DNA of 60,620 nucleotides from Pseudomonadota bacterium (lineage in GTDB: Bacteria > Pseudomonadota > Alphaproteobacteria > UBA828). The translations under genes and the position numbers were made by a program. Position 1 is the stretch's first letter; the number at the start of each line of letters is the position of its first letter. Shown here piece after piece: positions 35,410 through 42,999 of this stretch. The notes below the pieces were generated by a model that was not told the DNA's origin, did not search any database, and was given only the letters and a program-made list of their open reading frames with translations. The DNA lies in assembly GCA_027624955.1 (NCBI GenBank), contig JAQBTG010000021.1, positions 1-60,620 of the forward strand, written 5' to 3'.

Positions 35410-37305
35410 TCACGATGCGGCGGCGGATATGCCGGCTGCCCGGGCCGGATCGGCGCGCACAAAATGGCCAGGCTCGAATTCTACCAAACCCAAACTACCC
35501 GAGCCATCTATAGTGAACGGCTGCGGCCAGGCCGCGGGCGATGAAGCTTTGCCTTCCATCAACGCACTCAGATCGAGCTTGTTGTCGAGATTGGGCTCCG
35601 GCACCGCGGACAGCAGTGCCTGGGTATAGGGGTGTATGGGGTTCTTAAATAGTTGCTCGCGTGGCGCAATTTCGACCAGTCGCCCGGCGCACATCACCGC
35701 AATGCGTTGGGCGATGTAATCGACCACGGCGAGATTATGCGAGATGAAGAGATAGGTCAGTCCCAGCTTATCCTGCAAATCCTTGAGCAAATTCAGCACC
35801 TGCGCCTGAATGGACACATCGAGGGCTGAGACCGGTTCGTCGCAAATGATCATTTCTGGGCGCAACGCCAGCGCCCGCGCAATGCCGATACGCTGGCGTT
35901 GGCCGCCTGAGAAGCTATGCGGATAGCGCCTGAGATAGCGCGGGTCGAGGCCGACGAGGCGCATCAATTCCTGTACGAATTCACGGCGCTCCTGTTTGTC
36001 GCCTATGCGATGAATAATCAGCGGTTCGGCCACGATGTCGAAAACCGTCATGCGCGGATTGAGTGAGCCGAACGGGTCTTGGAAGATGAACTGGATCTTG
36101 CGACGGAACGGAATGAGCTGGGATGTCGAGAGCCCGCGTATGTCGATTTCCTGTCCGCGGTCGTTGAATTTGATCTCGCCCGAATCCGCGGCGATGGCGC
36201 GCAGGATCAGTTTGCTGAGTGTCGTTTTGCCACAGCCGCTTTCGCCGACCAGGCCGAGACATTCGCCGCGCCGCACTTCGAAGCTGACATCGTCAACCGC
36301 GCACAGGGTGCCCGCCGACTTGTCGCCAATAAGTCCGGCCTTGCGGATGATGAAGTTTTTGGTGACATGCGAGACCTTAAGCAAGGCTTGATCAGCGCCT
36401 GCCGCGTGCGGCTCGAACTTGGTTTGTTCGAGCATGGTCCCGGTTTCCGCTTTGATTTCGCGGATCGGCACCAGCCGTTCGCCGGGCTTCATGTTGAAGC
36501 GCGGCACCGCGCGCAACAAGGATTTCAAATAGGGGTGCTCGGCATTGCGGAAGATGTCCTCAGCCGTGCCGCTTTCCATGAGCTTGCCGTGATACATCAC
36601 AACAACCTCATCGGCGACATTGGCGACGACGCCGAGGTCATGCGTGATCATCAGCACCGCCATGCCGAGTTCACCCTGCAAATCCTTCATCAATTTGAGG
36701 ATTTGCGCCTGGATGGTGACGTCGAGCGCGGTTGTCGGCTCATCGGCAATGAGCAGTGCCGGGCGGCAGATCAACGCCATGGCGATCATTGCCCGCTGGC
36801 GCAAGCCGCCGGATAGCTCAAACGGATATGTTTTCAGCGCGCGTGCGGGATCGGGAAACCCCACCAGGCGCAATATTTCCTGGGTCGTGCTTTTAACCTC
36901 ATTCTTGCCGGCGTCGTAATGCAGGCGAAATGCTTCACCGACCTGATCGCCGACGGTGTGCAGCGGCGAGAGCGAGGTCATGGGCTCCTGGAAAATGATT
37001 GAGATCCGTCCGCCGCGGATACCGCGCATGCGCGCACTGTTGGGGTTGAGTTTGACGATGTCGATCGGCGGGCCGTCCGTCGCCGGATCGTCGAGCAAAA
37101 TCTCACCACCCTCAATGTTCGCCACTTTGGGTAGGATTTGCATGATGGTTTGCGACACGACCGATTTGCCGGATCCGGATTCGCCGACCAGCGCCACGGT
37201 GCCGCCCTTGGGAATGCGGAACGAGATGCCGTCGACCGCCTTGATGATTCCCTCGGCGACATGGAAATGAACTTTGAGATTGTTGACTTGCAGGAGGTCT
37301 GTCAC
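35410..37305 (-). CDS. Double ATPase of an oligopeptide-type ABC importer (DppD-DppF/YejF-like)
   Basis: A 631-aa cytoplasmic protein with two complete nucleotide-binding domains. NBD1 has Walker A 'GESGSGKS' near 39-46, signature '[16 protein letters not shown]' and Walker B '[12 protein letters not shown]'. NBD2 has '[12 protein letters not shown]' near 355, '[16 protein letters not shown]' and '[12 protein letters not shown]'. Each ends in an oligopeptide-type extension ('[10 protein letters not shown]', '[12 protein letters not shown]'). It is fused as in YejF. It overlaps the upstream small membrane-protein gene by 4 nt and sits in the glycosyltransferase operon rather than beside its permeases (27.3-29.5 kb). 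Confidence 0.95.
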   Translation of the reverse strand: MTDLLQVNNLKVHFHVAEGIIKAVDGISFRIPKGGTVALVGESGSGKSVVSQTIMQILPKVANIEGGEILLDDPATDGPPIDIVKLNPNSARMRGIRGGRISIIFQEPMTSLSPLHTVGDQVGEAFRLHYDAGKNEVKSTTQEILRLVGFPDPARALKTYPFELSGGLRQRAMIAMALICRPALLIADEPTTALDVTIQAQILKLMKDLQGELGMAVLMITHDLGVVANVADEVVVMYHGKLMESGTAEDIFRNAEHPYLKSLLRAVPRFNMKPGERLVPIREIKAETGTMLEQTKFEPHAAGADQALLKVSHVTKNFIIRKAGLIGDKSAGTLCAVDDVSFEVRRGECLGLVGESGCGKTTLSKLILRAIAADSGEIKFNDRGQEIDIRGLSTSQLIPFRRKIQFIFQDPFGSLNPRMTVFDIVAEPLIIHRIGDKQERREFVQELMRLVGLDPRYLRRYPHSFSGGQRQRIGIARALALRPEMIICDEPVSALDVSIQAQVLNLLKDLQDKLGLTYLFISHNLAVVDYIAQRIAVMCAGRLVEIAPREQLFKNPIHPYTQALLSAVPEPNLDNKLDLSALMEGKASSPAAWPQPFTIDGSGSLGLVEFEPGHFVRADPARAAGISAAAS

Positions 37306-37889
37306 GTCGCGCTCCCGCCACCGTCGTGGCGACCATCCCTGCCAACATTATCTGTGGCACCAGACATCGCGTCAGCCGAATCCACAACGCCCAGCGCGAT
37401 TAAATTCTGCACTGTCTCCAGGCCGAGTTCGAGCTCCCGTGCCCGCGCTTCGCGTGCGGCGCGCGCCACAAGTATTTCAAATCCTTCGAGCGTGGAATCC
37501 ATTCGAATCGTCCGTTTCTGTCCTCTCAGACGAAGCTGCATCCATCCTCCATGCCGGTCCCGTCTGGTCGAAAAATAGCTCAGCTTGACCTCGCGTAATT
37601 CGCTCCAAGTCACCTTTGAGCCCCACAGGCTACGCAACGTTACACCGCCATTCGAGACCTCGACAAATGTATTGTGACGGATCGCGGTGCGCAGGCCAAA
37701 TACGAAAAACAAAACCGCGAACCCGGCGAGAACACCGGTGACCGCCGGAAGTGGCGTGACCAGGGCCAGGGGAACCAAGGTGAAGGCCAGGCCCAGCGCC
37801 GTATAGAAATAATCCAGTATGATAGCGCGCGCCGGATAGCGCAGACGCTGGGTGGGGCGCTGGCTGGGCTGTTGGTTGGATTCGTCCAT
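37302..37889 (-). CDS. Small membrane protein with PH-like domain
   Basis: A 195-aa protein. ATG 37889 ('MDESNQQPSQRP') is chosen because it overlaps the deacetylase stop as TAATG; the longer frame to 38150 lies wholly within that gene. Two hydrophobic helices ('FYTALGLAFTLVPLALV' and 'VTGVLAGFAVLFFVFGL') are followed by a beta-rich segment 'VEVSNGGVTLRSLWGSKVTW', 'SELREVKLSYFSTRRDRHGG' and 'QLRLRGQKRTIRMDS', similar to bacterial PH-like (YcxB/bPH) domains. The tail is Gly/Asp-rich. Function unknown. Tight coupling to the deacetylase and ATPase suggests a membrane-associated accessory role (inference). Confidence 0.75.
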   Translation of the reverse strand: MDESNQQPSQRPTQRLRYPARAIILDYFYTALGLAFTLVPLALVTPLPAVTGVLAGFAVLFFVFGLRTAIRHNTFVEVSNGGVTLRSLWGSKVTWSELREVKLSYFSTRRDRHGGWMQLRLRGQKRTIRMDSTLEGFEILVARAAREARARELELGLETVQNLIALGVVDSADAMSGATDNVGRDGRHDGGGSAT

Positions 37890-38665
37890 TATGCGGTTGC
37901 CGCGCCGAACAAGTCGGCGGGCGCAATCCACTGGGCGCCGGGATGGTCGGTCGTGCGGGCGAAAAATTCCGCCAGGAACCGCCATGCAGCTTTGTCGTGG
38001 CGCAAATGATGGCTCAGCAAGCCGGTCGGCTCGTCGGCATCCGCAGTGCCCCGGCGGCGCGCCAATAAATGTTCGCAGGTAAGCTTCAACGCCTCGGTTT
38101 CGCCGACAAATACGGCGCCTTGGCGCCAATTGAGGATGTCGACATGACAATTTATCTGACTGAGGCCGGTCTCGGCTTGCGCCGCATCGCGGGCGCCGTA
38201 GGTCGAGATTGCGGCATAGCCGAGCGCCGGCAGGCGCGGTATCAGGTGCGGCGCAATGCGGTTCCAGGGCGGCACCAAAATTGGCAGAAATTGCGTCCCG
38301 AAACGCGCCGACAGCAGCGCCAGTCCGGCGCGCAACTGGCTCTCACACAGATCGGCCGGATGACTGCCGCCCAGTTCGATCTTTTTCTCATTATCGCGCG
38401 CATGGTTTGCGTGCGCGTAACCATGCTGCACCACCCAATGGCCTTGCCCGGCGCCAGCGCTGATCTGGTCCGCCGCTGCGTCGCTTAATTTGGCTGGTAT
38501 GACGGCGATCACCACCGGCGGCGCATCGCCGCCGGCGAGGCCGAGCAATTGGCGCAGCGCCGGTGAATCTTCCGCCGCGTCGTCGTCGCGCCACCACAAT
38601 CCGGCGCGCTGCCCGTTCCCGGCCCAGACGCTTAGTTCATCGTCCAACGCTTGCCAGTTGGTCAT
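37889..38665 (-). CDS. Polysaccharide deacetylase family protein
   Basis: A 258-aa NodB-like protein. The N-terminal 'GLWWRDDDAAEDSPALRQLL' supplies the catalytic/metal Asp cluster, and 'VVQHGYAHANHA' supplies the metal-binding His pair of the HxxxH type. Further features are 'PILVPPWNRIAPHLIPRLPA' and 'GLLSHHLRHDKAAW'. This WWRDDDA branch is found beside glycosyltransferases in alphaproteobacteria. It should remove N- or O-acetyl groups from a glycan or lipid-linked sugar. There is no signal peptide, so it acts in the cytoplasm. It overlaps the glycosyltransferase upstream by 4 nt. Confidence 0.87.
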   Translation of the reverse strand: MTNWQALDDELSVWAGNGQRAGLWWRDDDAAEDSPALRQLLGLAGGDAPPVVIAVIPAKLSDAAADQISAGAGQGHWVVQHGYAHANHARDNEKKIELGGSHPADLCESQLRAGLALLSARFGTQFLPILVPPWNRIAPHLIPRLPALGYAAISTYGARDAAQAETGLSQINCHVDILNWRQGAVFVGETEALKLTCEHLLARRRGTADADEPTGLLSHHLRHDKAAWRFLAEFFARTTDHPGAQWIAPADLFGAATA

Positions 38666-39801
38666 AATGAAACCGATTCGGATATGATTCGGGCGCTCTC
38701 TCCGGCCCCGGCGACGCCGATATTTACGTCGGGCCGCGGCGCCGCCCAGGCCGCGTCGACAGCCGCGGCGAGGCGCTCTGGTGTCATCCCGTCCTCGCGC
38801 ACAATCTGCGCCAATCCTGCCGCCGCCATGCGCTCAGCGCGCACAGTTTGTTCAGTTTCGCCCTTGGCGGCAAACGGGACGAGAACCGAACGCACCCGCG
38901 CGCTCACCACGTCCAGGACGGTATTGTAACCGGCCTGCGAAATAGAAAGATCGGCGGCTTCGAGAAGAGCGGGAAAATCGCTACGCGCGCGCTCCACGAC
39001 CGTGCCGTCATGCGCCAAGCGCTTCAGCGCATCGAACCATTCCGTCGGTAAATTGGGCCCCGCCAGCAGACGCCACCGCCGGTCCGCCAAGACACTCAAC
39101 TCGCGCGCTTCGAGGGCAGTTTGGAGGAGATGGGCACCGACCGCGCCACCACCGGCTGAGACGACAACTTCGCCCGATGCGCCGTAAGGCCCGCCGGGGC
39201 CGACGGCGCCGATATAGCCGGTATAGCGGATCAGATGAGAGATGCGCGCGGCTTCCGGAAAGCTCGCCTCGAACGGGATCAGCTCTGGGTCGCCATGCAC
39301 CAGGACGGCGCGGTACCAGCGCAGCGCCAGGCGTGCCATCTCGCTGTTGCGTGCCGGGTCGCCACGCTCCGTGAGGATGTCGCGCACCGACGCGAAAATC
39401 GCCGGTTTCGGCCGGCTGTGATGCGCCGCCTCAAACAGCGGCAGGAGTTCGGCGGCGAATTGACGCCGTCCGAACGGATACATTTCGGTGATGATCACCT
39501 GTGGCCGATGGGCGCGGTACAGGCTGATCAAGCGGTCGCGGCGGGCGGCGCGAAAGGCGCTATCGGGCTCGCGCCCGTCGGCATCCACGGTGGCTGAAAA
39601 GGTGGCGTCGGTGGACCGCAGCGGCGGCAATTGTTCGAATTTTGCGGCGCCCAGATCAAGTCCTTGCAGCGGCATGCCGCCGGACACCAGCAGCACGTCG
39701 AATTCGCGTTCCGCCAGAGCCCGGGCGAGGGCGGCGGCGCGCCGTAGATGTCCGATGCCGAGAAGATGCTGTACCCAGATCAGCGCCCGCCCCTCGCTCA
39801 T
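38662..39801 (-). CDS. MurG-like predicted glycosyltransferase, second relative
   Basis: A 379-aa GT-B-fold protein of the same predicted-glycosyltransferase group as the protein at 30463. Start 39801 ('MSEGRALIWVQHLLGIGHLR') overlaps the phosphatase stop as ATGA; the longer frame adds only phosphatase sequence. Features are 'LLGIGHLRRAAALARAL', 'VVVSAGGGAVGAHLLQTALE', 'LSISQAGYNTVLDVVSARVR' and 'VPFAAKGETEQTVRAERM'. In MurG-like enzymes the last two segments bind the nucleotide-sugar. Donor and acceptor are unknown. It is the fourth gene of a tightly overlapped operon. Confidence 0.88.
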   Translation of the reverse strand: MSEGRALIWVQHLLGIGHLRRAAALARALAEREFDVLLVSGGMPLQGLDLGAAKFEQLPPLRSTDATFSATVDADGREPDSAFRAARRDRLISLYRAHRPQVIITEMYPFGRRQFAAELLPLFEAAHHSRPKPAIFASVRDILTERGDPARNSEMARLALRWYRAVLVHGDPELIPFEASFPEAARISHLIRYTGYIGAVGPGGPYGASGEVVVSAGGGAVGAHLLQTALEARELSVLADRRWRLLAGPNLPTEWFDALKRLAHDGTVVERARSDFPALLEAADLSISQAGYNTVLDVVSARVRSVLVPFAAKGETEQTVRAERMAAAGLAQIVREDGMTPERLAAAVDAAWAAPRPDVNIGVAGAGESARIISESVSL

Positions 39802-40400
39802 CCCGCACTCGGGGCCGCGATCAGACTCACATTGCTGCGCGCCAGGCTGGGCCGGCCCTCGGCATCCAGGTGAAACTCCTGGGCGGCGTTCCAATCGAAC
39901 TTGATCGGTGGGCGGCCGAGCATATCCCAGCCCACGGCGCGGGCAAAAAGGGCGCGCACGATGCCCTTATGGCAGACGCCGATCACCGTGCCCTTATCCG
40001 CCGCGATCTCGCGCAGCCAGGGCGCCAAGCGCTCCTGCAATTGGCGCGGGCTTTCGCCGCCGGGGGCAGAAAAATCCAGGCCCCGCGCTTCGACCTCGGT
40101 CATATATTGCGGGTCATTGAGGCGCAATTCGTCGAGCGTCCGGCCTTCCCATTCGCCCCAATGCATCTCGACCAGGCGCGGCTCGCAGGTCAGTCGCCAG
40201 GCGCCCAATGCGCGCGCCGTCTGCACCGCGCGCAGCAAGGGGCTGGAGACCCAGCGTCCGTCGGCGAATTCCGCCGGCAAACGCCAGCCGGCGAGTTCGG
40301 CCCAGCCTTTTGCGCTAAGCGCAATATCCGTAAGTCCTTGTAGACGGCGCGCCTCGTTCCAGGCTGTCGTCGCATGACGGATCATGACCAACCGTGTCAT
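39798..40400 (-). CDS. Histidine phosphatase family protein
   Basis: A 200-aa member of the phosphoglycerate-mutase-like superfamily. The phospho-acceptor His is in 'VMIRHATTAWN', the second basic residue cluster in 'WVSSPLLRAVQTA', the catalytic Glu region in 'MHWGEWEGRTLDELRLNDP', and the second His in 'VIGVCHKGIVRALFA'. It is a small-molecule phosphatase by family. Within a glycosyltransferase operon it could act on a sugar phosphate or lipid intermediate (inference). It overlaps both neighbours by 4 nt. Confidence 0.9.
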   Translation of the reverse strand: MTRLVMIRHATTAWNEARRLQGLTDIALSAKGWAELAGWRLPAEFADGRWVSSPLLRAVQTARALGAWRLTCEPRLVEMHWGEWEGRTLDELRLNDPQYMTEVEARGLDFSAPGGESPRQLQERLAPWLREIAADKGTVIGVCHKGIVRALFARAVGWDMLGRPPIKFDWNAAQEFHLDAEGRPSLARSNVSLIAAPSAG

Positions 40401-41560
40401 TGTCGTGTCCCTCGTCGTATGGCCTGCGCCGCCGCGAGAGCCTGGTTCAAAACCGTAACTGCCGCCGTCATGCCGTGTTTCGATTCCGCCCGTGCCGCCG
40501 CCGCTTCGGCCATGGCCATCCTCCGCGCGTTGTCGCGGGTCAGATCGACCACCGCTTCGGCAAAATCAACTTCGTTCCACGGGTCGATCAGTATGCCGGT
40601 TTCGCCAGTGGCGACAATCTCAGACACGCCGCGCCAGTTTCCCGCGACCACTGGCAGTCCCGCCGCCGCCGCTTCTAGAAAAATCATGCCGAACGCTTCG
40701 TTCACCGCCGGCCAAACCAGCAAGTCCGCCGCCGCGTAGTAGGCGGTCAAATCTTCGGCGTTCTGTTTGCCGGCAAAAACTACATTGTCGCTGCCGATCG
40801 GCCGCAGCGCTTCCTCCACCGACTCGCGTGCTGAGCCATCGCCGACGACGAGCAACTGCCACGGCGGATCGGCGATCAGGTTGAGCGCGCGGCCCATCAG
40901 ACGGTAGGAGGCCAGCTTGTCGCCGGGGCGCATCATGGCGACCGTCAGCAACCACGGGCGATTTACGTCAAGGCCATGACGCACGGCAAGCGCCTCGCGG
41001 TGCCGCAGGCGTTCGGCGCGTGCCGCGCGGTAGGGCGCCGCCTCGAGAAACGGCGCGATGCGATGCAGGCAGGCCGGGTTCTTTACCACCGGCAAGAGCG
41101 CTTCCTGGTCTTCCGGCGTAAAAGACAAGATCGCGTCGGCGCGGGCGATGGCGCGCAGCGACGCTTCGAGGCCGGCACCATAGGGTCCGCCGCTCTGCTT
41201 GCGCGCGTAAGACGCCTCAGCGGCAACATAGGGAATGTCGAGCGCCGCACTGACCGCCGGGCCGAGCCAATCCGGTGCCTTGTGGTAGAGATGATAGGAG
41301 AACCAGAGATCGGGCCGTGGTGGGCCGTCGGCGGCCTGCCAGTCGGCGATCATCGCCGCCGCAATCGCGGCGCCGCGCTTCGCCAGCGCGCGCTGCGCCG
41401 CGCCATCGCCGTCACCGTCATAGGCGCGAAAATCCGACGCCAACGTCACCTCATGGCCGCCCATTTCAAGCGCCCGCCACAATAGTTGGGCGACGCGCCG
41501 GTCGCCCGAGGGCGACGGATGGTTGGGCGCCTTCATCGGCGCGTAAAAAGCGATGCGCAT
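40397..41560 (-). CDS. Glycosyltransferase family 4
   Basis: A 387-aa GT-B glycosyltransferase. The N-terminus 'MRIAFYAPMKAPNHPSPSGD' is typical. The C-terminal GT1/GT4 domain has 'PWLLTVAMMRPGDKLASYRL', 'QLLVVGDGSARESVEEAL', 'DNVVFAGKQNAEDLTAYYAA' and the donor-binding EX7E segment 'NEAFGMIFLEAAAAGLPVVA'. It has no signal peptide and is cytoplasmic or peripheral. It lies 3 nt after the first GT4 gene and overlaps the phosphatase by 4 nt. Known GT4 enzymes build LPS, capsule or glycolipids; the product here is unknown. Confidence 0.92.
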   Translation of the reverse strand: MRIAFYAPMKAPNHPSPSGDRRVAQLLWRALEMGGHEVTLASDFRAYDGDGDGAAQRALAKRGAAIAAAMIADWQAADGPPRPDLWFSYHLYHKAPDWLGPAVSAALDIPYVAAEASYARKQSGGPYGAGLEASLRAIARADAILSFTPEDQEALLPVVKNPACLHRIAPFLEAAPYRAARAERLRHREALAVRHGLDVNRPWLLTVAMMRPGDKLASYRLMGRALNLIADPPWQLLVVGDGSARESVEEALRPIGSDNVVFAGKQNAEDLTAYYAAADLLVWPAVNEAFGMIFLEAAAAGLPVVAGNWRGVSEIVATGETGILIDPWNEVDFAEAVVDLTRDNARRMAMAEAAAARAESKHGMTAAVTVLNQALAAAQAIRRGTRQ

Positions 41561-41563
41561 CCG

Positions 41564-42856
41564 TTAACGTACCGGCGTTGGAGCCACTGGCGCCAGCCCA
41601 AAGCGTGGCGCCAGCCCGAACCGCAGCGCCAGCGATTCGATGCAGGGCTCGAGGGAAAATTTCTCGTGCACCAGAACCCGTCCAGCGCTGCCGAGGCGAT
41701 CGCGCAAGCCTGCGTCAGTGATCAGGCGCCTCAGCGCCTGAGCCGCGCCGTCGATATCACCAGGAGCGACAAGCAGGCCGTTTCGCTCCGGCGCGATCAA
41801 TTCGGGGATGGCGGATATATTGGTCGCCACCACAGCGAGGCCTTGGGACTGCGCTTCCATCAGCACATTGGGCAGGCCGTCGCGGTCACCATCGGCCGCC
41901 TGGCGGCTCATCAGCGCAAACAGATCGGCGCGGCGGTAGGCGTCGAGCACGGCGGCTTGCGCCAAGGCGCCACGAAAGATGCAGCGGTCGGCGATGCCGA
42001 GGCGCTCGGCTTGGTCCTTCAAACGCTCCTGTAAGGGCCCGCCTCCGATTAGTTCAAATCGCCAATGCAGGGTATCGGGGAGGCGCGCCAGCGCAGCAAG
42101 TAGATCGTCATGGCCCTTTTTTTCAACCGCGCGGCCGATCGAGAGAATCATCATCGGATTCTCGGCCACGCTGCCGTCGCGCTCCGGTCGGGCCCCCAAC
42201 GGCTCCGGCAACTCTAGCGGCTGTGGCGCGGGTGGAAAGCGCGTCAGATCAAGGCCGTGATAGCTCAAATGCACGCGGCCCTCGGGCGCCAGGGCAGATA
42301 GATGCTCGAAGTTTGCCCGCGTGCAGGTCACGGCCCAGGTGCAATCCGCAAGCTTTTCCGATTTTTCCCAGCGCGCTGAAGTCCAAATATCCTTGGCGTG
42401 GGCCGAGCAGCTCCATTTGAGGCCACGCAACAGGGCGGCATAGCGCGTCACGGAGGCGGGAGTATGGAGAAAATGGGCGTGTAAATGGGTGATGTCGGGC
42501 GCTAATTCATGCGCCAGCACGAGGGCTTGGCCAAACCGGCGGATGCGATTGCGCGTACGGTCGCGGCGGAAATCGGCGAGCCAGCAACGCCGCGCGGCGG
42601 CGTAACCGGGGGCGCGCCTCAGGGCCCGCCAGGCGCGGGCCACGCGAATCGGCTCGTGGTGCAGATATTCCGGCAGATAGCACACGGGAGCGACGATTTC
42701 GCCGTGCACCGGATGGCGTTCGCGGTCGGTGGGATGGCGCAGCGAATAGAGCCGGATATCAAGGCCACGCTTCTCCAGCGCCCTGATTTCCTGCGCAATG
42801 AAGGTTTCGGAGAGCCGCGGATAGCCCTTGAGCACAAATGCCACAGCGTCGCTCAT
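41564..42856 (-). CDS. Glycosyltransferase family 4 (colanic-acid-type)
   Basis: A 430-aa GT-B enzyme and the first gene of the operon. The N-terminal 'VLKGYPRLSETFIAQEIRAL' is the signature of the WcaL/colanic-acid-like GT4 group. Later parts are 'HLHAHFLHTPASVTRYAALL', 'LSIGRAVEKKGHDDLLAAL', 'FELIGGGPLQERLKDQAERL' and 'EAQSQGLAVVATNISAIPEL'. The C-terminus ends with a near-repeat 'RFGLAPRFGLAPVAPTPVR'. It is divergent from the ABC exporter gene at 43000 (143-nt gap), so both operons may share a control region. Confidence 0.92.
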   Translation of the reverse strand: MSDAVAFVLKGYPRLSETFIAQEIRALEKRGLDIRLYSLRHPTDRERHPVHGEIVAPVCYLPEYLHHEPIRVARAWRALRRAPGYAAARRCWLADFRRDRTRNRIRRFGQALVLAHELAPDITHLHAHFLHTPASVTRYAALLRGLKWSCSAHAKDIWTSARWEKSEKLADCTWAVTCTRANFEHLSALAPEGRVHLSYHGLDLTRFPPAPQPLELPEPLGARPERDGSVAENPMMILSIGRAVEKKGHDDLLAALARLPDTLHWRFELIGGGPLQERLKDQAERLGIADRCIFRGALAQAAVLDAYRRADLFALMSRQAADGDRDGLPNVLMEAQSQGLAVVATNISAIPELIAPERNGLLVAPGDIDGAAQALRRLITDAGLRDRLGSAGRVLVHEKFSLEPCIESLALRFGLAPRFGLAPVAPTPVR

Positions 42857-42999
42857 AGCCGATGCCGCGCCTCGCCTGGGCGGTTGGCTCTACAGGTATG
42901 TAATTGCAAGCATTTCATGAACGCACTGTTTACCGCAGCGGGCCGGTACACTAACCTAGACCGCCGAGCCCGGGGAGCTATTAGCGAGCGTCTGTCCGT
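42857..42999. promoter_or_regulatory. Shared divergent promoter region of the GT operon and the ABC exporter
   Basis: The 143-nt gap separates the first gene of the minus-strand glycosyltransferase operon from the plus-strand ABC exporter. Promoters for both must lie here or inside the gene starts. No clear -10/-35 pair or operator palindrome was seen. A possible ribosome site GGGGAG lies around 42970, too far from ATG 43000 to be decisive. Confidence 0.4.

Noticed and set aside
35410-37305. Two separate ATPase genes
   Set aside because: The frame is continuous over both nucleotide-binding domains, so it is one fused protein of YejF type.
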